A stretch of DNA of 64,000 nucleotides from Staphylococcus lugdunensis. GTDB taxonomy: Bacteria; Bacillota; Bacilli; Staphylococcales; Staphylococcaceae. Each line of letters opens with the position of its first letter. Position 1 is the stretch's first letter. This document shows, in pieces, positions 36,404-46,548 of the stretch. Where the stretch lies: positions 682,062 to 746,061 of the forward strand of contig NZ_PPPV01000016.1 in the NCBI RefSeq assembly GCF_002901705.1. Direction: 5' to 3'. The notes under the pieces were generated by a model. The model saw nothing but the letters and a program-made list of their open reading frames with translations, had not been told where the DNA came from and did no database searches. Made by a program: the position numbers and the translations under genes.

Positions 36404-36568
36404 ATGACAATATTGAAAAATATCATTTCAACACTTTTCTGTCTCGCAATGGTGGCTTTGGGTTTATTCATCATCATGAAAATTGGTGGTCACTATTTCC
36501 CACAAGTTGACATGTTACGCACAATCAATGAATATAACCCGCTCTCTAATCTGGATATCTATTATTAA
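36404..36568 (+). CDS. Small membrane protein (54 aa)
   Basis: A 54-codon gene preceded by GAGGTGAAGT, 3-4 nt before the ATG (MTILKNIIST). Residues 8-26 form one membrane helix and a short outer tail of about 28 residues ends DIYY. The reading frame, ribosome site and free intergenic position support a real gene. Function unknown; similar small proteins are common in staphylococci but I do not recognise this one. Confidence 0.55.
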   Translation: MTILKNIISTLFCLAMVALGLFIIMKIGGHYFPQVDMLRTINEYNPLSNLDIYY

Positions 36569-36628
36569 CTATAAAAAAGCATTCCAACACGATAAACGAA
36601 TTATACAGAGATAACATCATTTTTGAGA

Positions 36629-37921
36629 TTATAGCCACTTCAAAGTGATGTATAAACCTATTAATGTGATAAAGAGGACAGGTAATGTAATCACAACCCC
36701 TGTCTTAATATACGTCCACCAAGAAATTTTCATCCCTTTTTGGCTTAAGACATGAAGCCATAACAATGTGGCAAGGGAACCAATAGGCGTCATTTTAGGT
36801 CCTAAGTCAGAACCAATCACATTAGCGTAAATCATGCCTTCTTTAACTATTCCTACTACAGCTGCTTGGTCGATAGCTATCGCATCAATCATCACGGTAG
36901 GCATATTATTCATCACAGAAGATAATATTGCTGACATAAAGCCCATACCCATAATGCTTGTAAAGAGGCCATGATGTGCTATCGTCACTAATACATGTGA
37001 TAATAATGTTGTAATGCCTACATTTTTCAAACCAAAAACAACCAAATACATTCCTATGGAAAAGATAACAATATTCCATGGTGCACCTTTGACCACCTTT
37101 GTTGTATTAACAACATGCGATTGCAGTGCTAATGCTAAGAAAACAAGTGCAATCGTTCCAGCAATAAATGATATCGGTATAGGTAAAAATTCACTTAGTA
37201 TATAACCTATAAATAGCACACTGAGTACAAGCCATGACCAACGAAATAATCGATAATCTTTAATCACTGCTGTAGGTTCTTTTAATTGTGAATGATCAAA
37301 ATGTTTAGGAATTGTTTTTCTAAAATAAAGCCACAACACAATGATACTTGCAAAAAGGGAAAAGAAATTCGGTATTAGCATTCTAATTGCGTAACCCATA
37401 AAACTCAAACTAAAAAAATCAGCTGAAACGATGTTCACTAAATTGCTGACGGTAAAAGGCAATGATGTCGTATCTGCAATAAAACCACATGCAATAATAA
37501 ATGGGAAAATGACTTTTTCTTTAAAGCCAAGATGACGTACCATAGCTAAGACAATAGGCGTTAAAATGAGGGCTGCACCGTCATTAGCAAAGCAAGCTGC
37601 AACGATTGCACCTAAAAGTAAAATATAGATAAACATCTTTACCCCTTTACCATTAGAAGCACGTACCATATGTAATGCTGCCCATTCAAAAAAGCCAATT
37701 TCATCTAAAATTAACGAGATGATAATCAATGCGACAAAAGTTAACGTCGCATTCCATACAATATCAGTAACTTTAACAACATCTCCAATGCTGACCACAC
37801 CTGTTAATAAAGCAATGATGGCACCCATCAATGCAGTGATACCAATATCTAAGCCCTTTGGCTGCCAAATAATAAAAATAATCGTCACTATAAATATAAG
37901 GATCGCTAGCATAGTTATCAT
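36629..37921 (-). CDS. arsB: Arsenite efflux permease ArsB family
   Basis: A 430-residue 11-12-helix transporter of the ArsB/NhaD ion transporter superfamily, expelling arsenite or antimonite. Features are [22 protein letters not shown], the [23 protein letters not shown] helix with the FANDGA motif, and the C-terminal [23 protein letters not shown] signature. Its ATG overlaps the arsR stop by 4 bases, so it is coupled to arsR. No arsC is adjacent in the window. arsB is given because of the arsR partner. Confidence 0.88.
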   Translation of the reverse strand: MITMLAILIFIVTIIFIIWQPKGLDIGITALMGAIIALLTGVVSIGDVVKVTDIVWNATLTFVALIIISLILDEIGFFEWAALHMVRASNGKGVKMFIYILLLGAIVAACFANDGAALILTPIVLAMVRHLGFKEKVIFPFIIACGFIADTTSLPFTVSNLVNIVSADFFSLSFMGYAIRMLIPNFFSLFASIIVLWLYFRKTIPKHFDHSQLKEPTAVIKDYRLFRWSWLVLSVLFIGYILSEFLPIPISFIAGTIALVFLALALQSHVVNTTKVVKGAPWNIVIFSIGMYLVVFGLKNVGITTLLSHVLVTIAHHGLFTSIMGMGFMSAILSSVMNNMPTVMIDAIAIDQAAVVGIVKEGMIYANVIGSDLGPKMTPIGSLATLLWLHVLSQKGMKISWWTYIKTGVVITLPVLFITLIGLYITLKWL

Positions 37922-38235
37922 TGACTTCCACCTCGCTCAAGATCATTACAAATACACATCGGATTAGATTGGTGAATCTGATTTAGCTGCTGTATTAACT
38001 GTTGATAATGTTCTTGATTTAAGCGATACATTCGCTTATTACCTTCTTTACGTACTTCTACAAAATGATGTGCAACTAGCACTTTCATATGGTGGCTCAG
38101 TGTTGGTTGCGAAATATTAAAGTATTTTAAAATATTGTCTGCACACAACTCATCACATGATAGTAAGTCTAAGATTTCTAAGCGTGTCGCATCTGCACAT
38201 ACCTTTAATTTTACTGCTAACGATTGATATGACAT
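37918..38235 (-). CDS. arsR: ArsR/SmtB-family metalloregulator
   Basis: A 105-residue winged-helix repressor. The N-terminus matches S. aureus plasmid ArsR ([22 protein letters not shown]). The usual arsenic-binding ELCxCD motif reads ELCADN, so one helix cysteine is missing, though CDELC keeps a preceding one; a C-terminal MCICN pair is present. Metal sensing may therefore use a different set of ligands. The operator at 38255-38290 lies just upstream, so it controls its own operon with arsB. Confidence 0.85.
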   Translation of the reverse strand: MSYQSLAVKLKVCADATRLEILDLLSCDELCADNILKYFNISQPTLSHHMKVLVAHHFVEVRKEGNKRMYRLNQEHYQQLIQQLNQIHQSNPMCICNDLERGGSQ

Positions 38236-38254
38236 GGCTATCCTCCTTTATCCA

Positions 38255-38290
38255 TATATAGATTAACATCTATATAGATAGAGGTCTATA
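38255..38290 (-). promoter_or_regulatory. ArsR-type operator, double inverted repeat
   Basis: Perfect inverted repeat TATAGAT-TAAC-ATCTATA (38257-38274) followed by an overlapping TATAGA-TAGAGG-TCTATA (38273-38290). Position 20 bases before the arsR start fits an ArsR dimer site. Two sites suggest cooperative binding. Confidence 0.7.
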
Positions 38291-38310
38291 TGTATTTTAC
38301 ATAAAATTAA

Positions 38311-38349
38311 ACCTCTCTACATTACCAAATATTGGCAATATAGAGAGGT
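38311..38349. terminator. Terminator downstream of pflA
   Basis: ACCTCTCTA ... TAGAGAGGT stem with AAA before (T run on the minus strand, TTTAATTTTATG). Serves pflBA reading left. Confidence 0.75.
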
Positions 38350-38358
38350 CATCATTCA

Positions 38359-39114
38359 TTATAATTGTACTGGGATTTTACCTTTAAAGTTCACATACCG
38401 ATATGCTGCCATTACCGCTTCCTCATCAGGGGGGTCAACATCTTCTAATTGGTAATGTACGCCTAACGTCTTCCATTTATGAACACCGAGCTGATGATAA
38501 GGTAAGATTTCAAACTTTTCTACATTATCTAGCGAATTAATAAATTCTCCTAGTCGTATCAAGTCTTCTTTATCGTCTGAGTAACCTGGAACAAGTACAT
38601 GACGAATCCACACGGGTTGTTTCATTTCTGATAATTTTTGAGCGAATTTCAATATATGGGTATTGGGTCTTCCTGTTAAAGCCATATGCTTATCATTATC
38701 AATATGTTTGATATCTAATAAGATTAAATCCGTATACTGCTGTAGTGTGTCAAAATGACGATTGAAAGCAATGGTATCATTGGCACAACCTGCTGATGTA
38801 TCAATACATGTATGAATACCATATGCTTTTAAAGCTTTAAATAGCGCTTCTAAAAATGGCATTTGAAGTAATGGTTCTCCACCACTTACGGTCACACCAC
38901 CACCTGAGGCATCAAAGTATGGCTGATATGGTAATATTTCGTTAACCATTTCATCAACAGTCACTTCTCTTGATGGCTCGTTAATCTTCCACGTATCAGG
39001 ATTATGGCAATATAAACAGCGTAATAAGCAACCTTGCGTGAACAATATATATCTTAATCCAGGTCCGTCGACAGTGCCCATACTTTCAACGGAATGTATG
39101 TGTCCTTTAATCAT
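38359..39114 (-). CDS. pflA: Pyruvate formate-lyase activating enzyme
   Basis: A 251-residue radical-SAM enzyme that generates the glycyl radical on PflB under anaerobic conditions. The [4Fe-4S] motif is CLLRCLYC (CxxxCxxC, near residue 30); SAM-binding [13 protein letters not shown] follows. Full length compared with S. aureus. Starts 21 bases after the pflB stop in a two-gene operon with it. Confidence 0.95.
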   Translation of the reverse strand: MIKGHIHSVESMGTVDGPGLRYILFTQGCLLRCLYCHNPDTWKINEPSREVTVDEMVNEILPYQPYFDASGGGVTVSGGEPLLQMPFLEALFKALKAYGIHTCIDTSAGCANDTIAFNRHFDTLQQYTDLILLDIKHIDNDKHMALTGRPNTHILKFAQKLSEMKQPVWIRHVLVPGYSDDKEDLIRLGEFINSLDNVEKFEILPYHQLGVHKWKTLGVHYQLEDVDPPDEEAVMAAYRYVNFKGKIPVQL

Positions 39115-39135
39115 TTGACTCCCACCCTACTTCTA

Positions 39136-41382
39136 TTACATTTGTTCATGGAATGTACGAGAAATAACATCTAACTGCTGTTCACGTGTTAATTTAATAA
39201 AGTTTACCGCGTATCCAGATACACGAATCGTCAATTGTGGATATTCTTCAGGATGTTCCATTGCATCCATTAATGTTTCTCTGTTAAATACGTTAATATT
39301 TAAATGGTGTCCATGTTGCATAGCATAACCATCTAGCATACTTGTCAAGTTTCTATTTTGATCGTCATCTTCTTTTCCAAGTGATTTTGGCACAATACTG
39401 AAGGTATTAGAAATACCGTCTTTACAGCAATCATATGGAATTTTAGCAACCGAACTTAATGATGATAATGCACCTTTTTGATCGCGTCCGTGCATTGGGT
39501 TAGCACCTGGTGCAAATGGTTCTCCTGCCTTACGACCATCTGGTGTGTTACCAGTCTTTTTACCGTAAACAACGTTTGAAGTGATTGTTAAGACACTCAT
39601 CGTATGTTCAGAATCACGATATGTTTTGTGACTACGTAGCTTAGTCATAAAGCGCTCAACGAGTTCGACAGCAATATCATCAACGCGACTATCATTATTA
39701 CCATATTTAGGGAAATCGCCTGTAATATCGAAATCAACCACTAAACCATCTTCATTACGAATTGGTTTCACTTGGGCATATTTAATTGCTGAAAGTGAAT
39801 CAGCTGCGACAGATAATCCTGCAATACCTGTTGCCATCGTACGAATAATGTTCGTGTCATGTAAAGCCATTTCAATACGTTCATAACTGTACTTATCATG
39901 CATGTAATGGATGATATTTAACGAATTAATATAGACACCTGCAAGCCAGTCCATCATTTTATCAAACTTATCATATACTTCATCGTAATCTAATATTTCT
40001 GTATCAATACCTTTATATTCCGGTCCTACTTGATTGCCAGATTTTTCATCTTTACCACCATTAATCGCATATAATAATGTTTTTGCTAAGTTAGCACGCG
40101 CGCCGAAGAATTGCATTTGTTTACCAATCTTCATGGCAGATACACAACATGCAATACCGTAATCATCACCATAGCTTTCACGCATTAAATCATCATTTTC
40201 ATATTGAATTGAACTTGTTTTGATACTCATTTTAGCACAATACGTTTTGAAATTATCAGGTAAGCGTACAGACCATAGCACAGTTAAGTTTGGTTCTGGC
40301 GCTGGTCCAAGGTTATCTAATGAATGTAAGAAACGGAATGAGTTTTTCGTTACGAGCGGACGTCCGTCAATGCCTACACCACCGATTGATTCAGTTACCC
40401 AAGTTGGGTCACCTGAAAATAGTTCATTGTAATCTGGTGTACGTGCGAATTTTACAATACGTAATTTCATGATGAAATGATCGATAATTTCTTGAACTTC
40501 ACTTTCTGTGATTGTTCCATTATTTAAATCACGTTCAGCATAAATATCTAAGAACGTTGATGTTCTACCTAAACTCATTGCTGCACCATTTTGTTCTTTA
40601 ATTGCTGCAAGATAAGCAAGGTATAACCATTGCACTGCTTCTTTAAAGTTTTCAGCTGGACGACTTAAATCGAAGCCATACGTTTGACCTAATTCTTTTA
40701 ACTCTTTTAATGCACGATATTGTTCTGATAATTCTTCGCGCAAGCGGATAACATCTTCTGACATTTCTGTAGACATCGTATGGAAATCATGTAGTTTTTG
40801 TTCCATCAAGAAGTCTACACCGTAGAGTGCAACACGACGGTAGTCACCGATAATACGTCCACGTCCGTAAGCGTCTGGTAATCCTGTAATGACACCTGCT
40901 TTACGACAAGCAAGCATTTCTTTAGAATACGCATCAAAAACACCTTGGTTATGGGTTTTACGATATTCTGTAAATATTTTTTCTGTATCGGCATCTAATT
41001 CATAACCATAAGCTTCACAAGCTGCTTTAGCCATACGAATACCACCAAATGGTTGCATAGAGCGTTTAAACGGTTTGTCCGTTTGTACACCCACTATAGT
41101 TTCTAAATCTTTATCAAGATAGCCTGCATCATGAGAAGTTATTGTTGAAGCAACTTTAGTGTCCATATCCCACATGCCACCGCGTTCACGTTCTTCTTTA
41201 GACAGTTGCATCACTTGTTGCCATAATGTTTGGGTTGCTTCTGTAGGTCCTGTTAGAAACGCATCGTCTCCTTCATATAAATTGTAATTCAATTGAATAA
41301 ATTCTCTTACATCTACATGTTTGTTCCAACGACCATTTTTAAAACCTTGCCAAGCATCAGTATGTTTATATGTTTCTTTCAT
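39136..41382 (-). CDS. pflB: Pyruvate formate-lyase
   Basis: A 748-residue glycyl radical enzyme that splits pyruvate and CoA into formate and acetyl-CoA during fermentation. The two active-site cysteines are in GIACCVSAM (near residue 410) and the radical glycine in RVSGYAVNF at the C-terminus. Sequence is nearly that of S. aureus. The frame runs 50 codons further upstream, but GGAGGGCAACTGT directly before this ATG and S. aureus alignment fix the start. Rex box upstream. Confidence 0.97.
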   Translation of the reverse strand: MKETYKHTDAWQGFKNGRWNKHVDVREFIQLNYNLYEGDDAFLTGPTEATQTLWQQVMQLSKEERERGGMWDMDTKVASTITSHDAGYLDKDLETIVGVQTDKPFKRSMQPFGGIRMAKAACEAYGYELDADTEKIFTEYRKTHNQGVFDAYSKEMLACRKAGVITGLPDAYGRGRIIGDYRRVALYGVDFLMEQKLHDFHTMSTEMSEDVIRLREELSEQYRALKELKELGQTYGFDLSRPAENFKEAVQWLYLAYLAAIKEQNGAAMSLGRTSTFLDIYAERDLNNGTITESEVQEIIDHFIMKLRIVKFARTPDYNELFSGDPTWVTESIGGVGIDGRPLVTKNSFRFLHSLDNLGPAPEPNLTVLWSVRLPDNFKTYCAKMSIKTSSIQYENDDLMRESYGDDYGIACCVSAMKIGKQMQFFGARANLAKTLLYAINGGKDEKSGNQVGPEYKGIDTEILDYDEVYDKFDKMMDWLAGVYINSLNIIHYMHDKYSYERIEMALHDTNIIRTMATGIAGLSVAADSLSAIKYAQVKPIRNEDGLVVDFDITGDFPKYGNNDSRVDDIAVELVERFMTKLRSHKTYRDSEHTMSVLTITSNVVYGKKTGNTPDGRKAGEPFAPGANPMHGRDQKGALSSLSSVAKIPYDCCKDGISNTFSIVPKSLGKEDDDQNRNLTSMLDGYAMQHGHHLNINVFNRETLMDAMEHPEEYPQLTIRVSGYAVNFIKLTREQQLDVISRTFHEQM

Positions 41383-41437
41383 ACAGTTGCCCTCCATTTC
41401 TGTTGTAAGTGTTTTCAAGAGCATTGTAGCATGGTTA

Positions 41438-41455
41438 TTGTGATTTTTTTCACAT
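41438..41455 (-). promoter_or_regulatory. Rex-type redox operator before pflB
   Basis: TTGTGATTTTTTTCACAT, matching the 18-bp Rex consensus TTGTGAAWWWWTTCACAA in both half sites except the final base. It lies 55 bases before the pflB ATG. In S. aureus Rex represses fermentation genes, pflBA included, at low NADH/NAD ratio, so the same is expected here. Confidence 0.7.
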
Positions 41456-41613
41456 GATTTATGACTAATTTTCATCAAATATTTGTCTAAATCGTAAACC
41501 TGTATTAGTTTGTAAAACAGTTTAATGTTCATTTAGTTGTGTTATGCAACAGTTGTATTGTGCAATGTATAAATTATAGTTTTGAACTATCAATCATTCA
41601 TATAATCAAGCAT

Positions 41614-41657
41614 GAAACGCGAAGCAATTATCAAATTTGACTTTTGCTCCGCGTTTC
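41614..41657 (-). terminator. Terminator of the PepSY lipoprotein gene
   Basis: GAAACGCGAAGCAA ... TTGCTCCGCGTTTC stem with one mismatch, about 40 bases downstream of the lipoprotein stop. Confidence 0.7.
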
Positions 41658-41695
41658 TTATGTCAGCTTTAACTTCTATTTTTGATTGCCAACTT

Positions 41696-42265
41696 TTAAT
41701 CGTCTTGTTGGTTGTCTATTACTTTACCTGTTTGCGCATCTACTGTGATATCACGTTGTTCTTTACCTTTTTGTAACGTGATATCATAGACTAACTTACC
41801 ATCATCTTTACTGAGTGACCATTCTTTAATCTCACCATCAAATGCTCGTTGTGCTGCTTTAATAGCTGATTTATAGCTTTTCACTTCGCTATATTTAAAC
41901 GTGTCTTGGTCATCTGAATGATCTTGATCACCTTTTTCTGATTTTTTATGCTCGACACGTTGGCTTTTATCGTTAACTATAACCTCAGATTCATTATGGT
42001 TCTGAGGGTTTTGCTGTTCGACTTTGTAAACCCATTCTCCATTTGATTTTTCAAAAGAGATTTCGGTCACTTGCTGATTTTTATAACTGTTCTGAGCTTT
42101 TTTAATCGCGTCTTCAGGTTTCGTTTTAACTTCTTTTAATGCAATTGTCCCCTGATGACTATCTTTTTGATGGTTCGATGTCGTGGTATGGTTATCTGAT
42201 TGACTACAAGCACCTAAAAATAGTACCGATGCTGTAATCAATGTGATTGTTTTCTCTTTTTTCAT
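41696..42265 (-). CDS. Lipoprotein with two PepSY domains
   Basis: A 189-residue predicted lipoprotein: signal MKKEKTITLITASVLFLGAC with lipobox LGAC, then two PepSY-like repeats (about 47-110 and 126-185), each with an Ala-Ile-Lys-Ala-type helix followed by a strand with WVYKVE or LVYDITL and VDAQTGKV. PepSY proteins may inhibit or modulate proteases or bind ligands at the surface. AAGGAG precedes the ATG; the frame is open 20 codons further but without a ribosome site. Confidence 0.8.
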   Translation of the reverse strand: MKKEKTITLITASVLFLGACSQSDNHTTTSNHQKDSHQGTIALKEVKTKPEDAIKKAQNSYKNQQVTEISFEKSNGEWVYKVEQQNPQNHNESEVIVNDKSQRVEHKKSEKGDQDHSDDQDTFKYSEVKSYKSAIKAAQRAFDGEIKEWSLSKDDGKLVYDITLQKGKEQRDITVDAQTGKVIDNQQDD

Positions 42266-42364
42266 GTTGTTGCACTCCTTTTTATGTGTTAATAGACGTT
42301 TCCCGCTGAACATCGAACAAAACACATTTTAAGAAATTTTATACATTAGATATTAAACAAATGG

Positions 42365-42496
42365 GAGCGTGATAGCACTCATTTTGAATTCGTAGTCCCG
42401 CTTCCAGCAAGGTTGACTAGAATTGAAAAAAGCTAGGGATAAATGTATTTTCAATCTAGACAACTACTACCAATATATTTGTTTAGACTGAGACAG
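42365..42496 (-). repeat. Structured intergenic repeat, copy 5 (reverse)
   Basis: Reverse copy. Stem TTGACTAGAATTGAAAA against TTTTCAATCTAGACAA: both arms changed relative to other copies while the CTAG pairing is kept. The GC hairpin is decayed on one side (GAGCGTGATAGCACTC). Followed by the ACTGAGACAGCAC phrase also seen near 4675. Confidence 0.8.
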
Positions 42497-42544
42497 CACA
42501 CTGTGAAAGTGAAACCATACAATACAAATCATTAAATATAAAAA

Positions 42545-42584
42545 GGCACAAAGACGACTTTAATTTCAAATCATCTTTGTGCCA
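42545..42584. repeat. Terminator-like repeat, copy 1 of 2
   Basis: GGCACAAAGACGACTTT ... AAATCATCTTTGTGCC hairpin downstream of the SDR gene. Nearly the same sequence recurs at 52133-52174 downstream of ptsG. A likely terminator spread by duplication. Confidence 0.75.
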
Positions 42585-42621
42585 TTATCTTTGAATTTAT
42601 ATTACAGCGTTGTATGAATCA

Positions 42622-43653
42622 TTAATTATTTAACAAATCATATTGTACGATGCTGTCAAGTGCTGCTAAAATCGCTTCTTCTTGTGTCGCTATTGGTGTC
42701 CAGCCAAGATATTTCCTAGCTTGTTCATTACTAACATTACGATTAATATCAAGTAATAATTTGCCCTCTTTCGCTTGCTTATTCACTTTTGCACCTAACG
42801 ATAATATAAAATTAGGCACGCGTTTTGTTGATACTTTCTGTGCTAGATTTGGGCGTTCTTTCTTAATAAGCGCTGCGATTTCCGGCATAGTAATCTGACC
42901 GTCTGCAGTGGCAATAAAGCGTTTACCGTCTGCTTCATTATGCGTCATTGCACGAATATGCAAATCGGCGACATCTCTCACGTCAACAATATTTAATGCA
43001 ATATTTGGGATGCGCTTCATTGACCCATTAACTAAATTTTTGACTAAATCAAAACTACCAGAAATATGGGCATCTAAAGATGGGCCCATCATTGCTACTG
43101 GATTGATTGTTGCAAATTCTATTTTACGCGTCGCATTTTCAACATAATTCCATGCAGCTTTTTCAGCCAATAATTTAGATTTTTCATAAGCTGATAAGCC
43201 CGGTTCATGTTCATCTGTCCAATTACGTTCCGTCGTTATACTTGATTTATCCTTATTACTAAAACCAACCGCACCAAAATTTGATGTCATCACAACACGT
43301 TGAACACCTGCATGATCAGCAGCACGTAAAATACGTTGCACACCTTCGATTGCAGGACGTATTACTTCTGACTCATCGTCAGGAATTTCAAAAAAGACAG
43401 GCGAAGCGACACTTAGCACATATTGACAGCCTTGCATCGCATCATCCCAATGTTCATCACTAGATAAATCTGCTTCGACAAATGTGAGTCGTTCTGTTGG
43501 AATATCATTGGCTTTCATTGTATTTAAAATATTTGCTTGTTTATTGATAGAACGCACAGTTGTACGTACGTCATAACCTTGTTTCAATAGTTCCGAAATA
43601 ATACGCATGCCTAAAAAGCCGGTACCACCTGTCACTAATACTTTACTATCCAT
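42622..43653 (-). CDS. NAD(P)-dependent extended SDR (epimerase/dihydroflavonol reductase type)
   Basis: A 343-residue Rossmann-fold oxidoreductase of the extended SDR family. The cofactor motif is VLVTGGTGFLGMRII (residues 5-19), an SNFGAVGF segment replaces the usual serine region, and the active-site YxxxK is YEKSK (near residue 167). NPVAMMGP and DVRDVADLHIRAM are typical of dihydroflavonol-4-reductase-like and aldehyde reductases. Substrate unknown. The second ATG (43651-43653) is chosen since AGGAGG is 8 nt before it and only 2 nt before the first. Confidence 0.82.
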   Translation of the reverse strand: MDSKVLVTGGTGFLGMRIISELLKQGYDVRTTVRSINKQANILNTMKANDIPTERLTFVEADLSSDEHWDDAMQGCQYVLSVASPVFFEIPDDESEVIRPAIEGVQRILRAADHAGVQRVVMTSNFGAVGFSNKDKSSITTERNWTDEHEPGLSAYEKSKLLAEKAAWNYVENATRKIEFATINPVAMMGPSLDAHISGSFDLVKNLVNGSMKRIPNIALNIVDVRDVADLHIRAMTHNEADGKRFIATADGQITMPEIAALIKKERPNLAQKVSTKRVPNFILSLGAKVNKQAKEGKLLLDINRNVSNEQARKYLGWTPIATQEEAILAALDSIVQYDLLNN

Positions 43654-43765
43654 GCTCATAACCTCCTGGCTACTTCTTTTTAAGAGTAAATTTTAACAGC
43701 TTATCACATTATAACGTTAATAAAATAACTTAATTCACTGTTTATTTAGCAGCTCATCTTATTAA

Positions 43766-43814
43766 AATACCCCTTAATCAACATGACCAAGCATCATATC
43801 AATTAAGAGGTATC
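43766..43814 (-). terminator. Terminator downstream of farE
   Basis: ATACCCCTTAAT ... AATTAAGAGGTAT imperfect stem with T-rich flank; between farE (-) stop and the upstream promoter of the SDR gene. Confidence 0.6.
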
Positions 43815-43828
43815 TTTTTTTATTTCAT

Positions 43829-46315
43829 CTATTTATGTTGCTGTTTTTTAGGACCTTTTAATGGCCACCAATTTCCTTTACCTAGCGTGCTTACTACGGC
43901 TGGAATAAACAATGGTAAGATGAATAAATTATATATAAGTAGCCCCAAAATGAGTATTGTCGCAATTTGCATCAGTGTGAGCATTCCTGATGTGTACAAT
44001 GCCGCAATGGTACCAACGATAATAATGCATGCTGTCACAATAACCGTACCCATTTTCTTCATCGCAGTTATTAATGCATTATGAATATCATGTGTGCGTA
44101 CTTCCTCATTAAAGCGGTTGAGTAAGAAGATTGCATAATCAATACCTAATGAGAATAATATAACTAGGCTAAAGAATGGTGCTACTAAAAGTACGCCTTT
44201 TTCACCAAACGAATAATCAAATAGCACATTGGCGATACCCATAGAAACGTAATACGTAATGAGTATTGAGAACATCATATACAACGGCATAATAATAGAA
44301 CGTTTAAAGACGACAAGTACTAAGAATGTAACTAGAGACATTAATATAATCACTTTCGTCATATCCGTATTAATCGTGTGGTCTAAATCTGCGTTTTGTG
44401 AGGTAACACCGCCGTATTCAATCTTGCTATTTTTAAATACAGTACCATTTTTCTGATTATCTACTGTATTTTTAATGTTATTTAACGTTTTAAAGGCTGA
44501 CTTAGAATAAGGATTTTGTTTTAATTCTACATTGAGCAAGACAACATTACCGTGGTTTGCACTATATTGGTCAATTGAGCGTTTCATATCTTTATTATTC
44601 AGCATATCTTGTGAAATATACATACCTGAACGGTTAACACTATCGTCTTGTGACATACCTTTCAAATAGCTTTGTATTTCTTTTTGACCATCGATGACTT
44701 GTTCATTACCTTGTTGTGCTTGTTGCAAGCCTTGGGATAATTGACTTGCTTGCTGTGTAATACTTTGAACACCAGCCTGTGGATTTTGACTTGCTTGTTG
44801 CATTTGTTGCTGTACAACTTGACTTTGTGTCAATGGCTGAACCTTTTGTTGCATTGTACCTAAACCATTGTTAACTTGTCCTAATCCTTTATTGGCTTTC
44901 GTCAATTGTTGTTGAATTTCATTTAATTGATTTGTGGCAGATAATTGCTTAATTGGGGTGCCTGTTGGACGAGTAATCGTATTAACACCTTTGACATTAT
45001 CGATTTTATTTATACTTTTCGTTAACGTTTCTAAATCACTTAACCCTTTAGATGTTGTTAATTGATCATTATCTTTGATGGCAATGGTTACCGGGAAAGC
45101 TTCTCCTAATTCAAATTTATCTTTGATAATATCTAAGGCTTTAACAGAGCCATAATGATTACTTATTTCATTTGTATTATCGTATGTGATTTTATTTGGT
45201 GTGAAGTAAATAAGTGGTAAAAATACAGCTAAAATCACTAAAATGACAACGAATGCGTGTTTACTAGATAAATTTCCAAGTTTACCCCAAAATCGATTTT
45301 CTTTGTGCGATGTTGCTTTTTTACTTGGCCAAAATATTTTTTCGCCTAATAACACCATGATAAGTGGAAGTAATGTGTACATAATAATTAATAAACATAC
45401 TACACCTACGCCGATACCCACCGCAGAGCGGAATAAATCGAATTGTGCAAACAAAATCACTAAGAAGCTGACAAAAATTGTACTTCCACAAATGAGTATC
45501 GTTTTACCGCCACTCACAAATGTTTCATAAACCGCTTTCGTCTTATCATCATGCGCGGCCAGCTCTTCTTTGTATCGATTCAATAATAAAATACAATAAT
45601 CTGTACCAATACCAAACAATAAAGCTACTAAAAACGGCTGAATATATACTGATACTGGGAAATCGCCATATTTTACTAAGAATGCAATAATTGCAGAGCT
45701 AAATAAATAAGATAAACCTACAATAAACAATGGAATAAATGGTGTGACAACAGAGCGGAATACTACAAATAGAATGATCAGAATTAAAGCAACTGTTACA
45801 ATTTCTGTTTTCTGTAGCCCTTTATCTGTCGCTTTATTAATATCATGTGTAACTAAATCATTATTAGTTAAGTACACTTTTCCAGGGTGATTGTCAATTT
45901 TATTAATCTTATCAGCCACTTTGACAGAATCACCTGTTGTCATTTCAACTGGAATCATTATTGTTTTTTTATCTTTTGAGACAACTTTTTTGAAGGTATC
46001 TTTATTGGTATACGGTGATATAACATGATTAACGCCATCTATCTTTTTAATTTCTTTAATAAAATGTTCTACTTTGTCATTGCCTTGTTCACTTAATGGT
46101 TCTTTCATTTTGATGACTGCAACTATGGAATTAGAATTTGCTCCTACGTCTTTCAACATATGTTCATATTTTTGTGACGATGTACTATCAGGAGGCTTAA
46201 TTTCACCCTTTTCTTTTGCCAATTGAGACAAATTTGGTGCAAAAATAAGTGACAACACAATTACAATGATTACTAATATTGAAATCGGCCATTTAAATCT
46301 CAAAATTGTCTTCAT
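43829..46315 (-). CDS. farE: MMPL/RND-type efflux pump, fatty acid efflux FarE
   Basis: An 828-residue RND-superfamily exporter of the MMPL family with 12 helices and two extracytoplasmic loops. The helix-4 and helix-10 signatures GIGTDYCILLLNRYKEEL and GIDYAIFLLNRFNEE supply the proton-relay residues. A Gln-rich coiled segment lies near residues 445-550 in the second loop. With the divergent tetR gene it matches the S. aureus farE/farR pair that exports antimicrobial fatty acids. AGTAAGAGATA precedes the ATG. Confidence 0.85.
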   Translation of the reverse strand: MKTILRFKWPISILVIIVIVLSLIFAPNLSQLAKEKGEIKPPDSTSSQKYEHMLKDVGANSNSIVAVIKMKEPLSEQGNDKVEHFIKEIKKIDGVNHVISPYTNKDTFKKVVSKDKKTIMIPVEMTTGDSVKVADKINKIDNHPGKVYLTNNDLVTHDINKATDKGLQKTEIVTVALILIILFVVFRSVVTPFIPLFIVGLSYLFSSAIIAFLVKYGDFPVSVYIQPFLVALLFGIGTDYCILLLNRYKEELAAHDDKTKAVYETFVSGGKTILICGSTIFVSFLVILFAQFDLFRSAVGIGVGVVCLLIIMYTLLPLIMVLLGEKIFWPSKKATSHKENRFWGKLGNLSSKHAFVVILVILAVFLPLIYFTPNKITYDNTNEISNHYGSVKALDIIKDKFELGEAFPVTIAIKDNDQLTTSKGLSDLETLTKSINKIDNVKGVNTITRPTGTPIKQLSATNQLNEIQQQLTKANKGLGQVNNGLGTMQQKVQPLTQSQVVQQQMQQASQNPQAGVQSITQQASQLSQGLQQAQQGNEQVIDGQKEIQSYLKGMSQDDSVNRSGMYISQDMLNNKDMKRSIDQYSANHGNVVLLNVELKQNPYSKSAFKTLNNIKNTVDNQKNGTVFKNSKIEYGGVTSQNADLDHTINTDMTKVIILMSLVTFLVLVVFKRSIIMPLYMMFSILITYYVSMGIANVLFDYSFGEKGVLLVAPFFSLVILFSLGIDYAIFLLNRFNEEVRTHDIHNALITAMKKMGTVIVTACIIIVGTIAALYTSGMLTLMQIATILILGLLIYNLFILPLFIPAVVSTLGKGNWWPLKGPKKQQHK

Positions 46316-46403
46316 TATCTCTTACTCCCTTTTTATTTTTTAGCAAGGTCATTATCTAACTAAGTGTTAACCATTGCTTTCTGTAGTATTTTCGTTTATC
46401 TTT

Positions 46404-46424
46404 TAATAGACAAATTGTCTATTA
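46404..46424. promoter_or_regulatory. FarR-type operator
   Basis: TAATAGACAA-A-TTGTCTATTA, a 21-bp perfect palindrome around one central base, in the divergent farE/farR region. Partial copies (AATAGACG near 46483 and ATGATAGACG near 46523) lie closer to farR. In S. aureus FarR binds a TAG-type palindrome between these genes, so this is the expected site. Confidence 0.75.
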
Positions 46425-46548
46425 TGTAAGATACCACAAAACATTTGATATTTCTCATTAAAAATTTCTAGATTTGCACTATAATAGACGTTTTTAAAAT
46501 TTGTGTTGATTAAATTCCAAATGATAGACGAATAAGGAGGAAAACAAC

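Noticed and set aside
44700..44960. Repetitive, Gln-rich stretch resembling a tandem repeat array
   Set aside because: It lies in frame inside farE and codes for the coiled loop between the two membrane halves of an MMPL protein.
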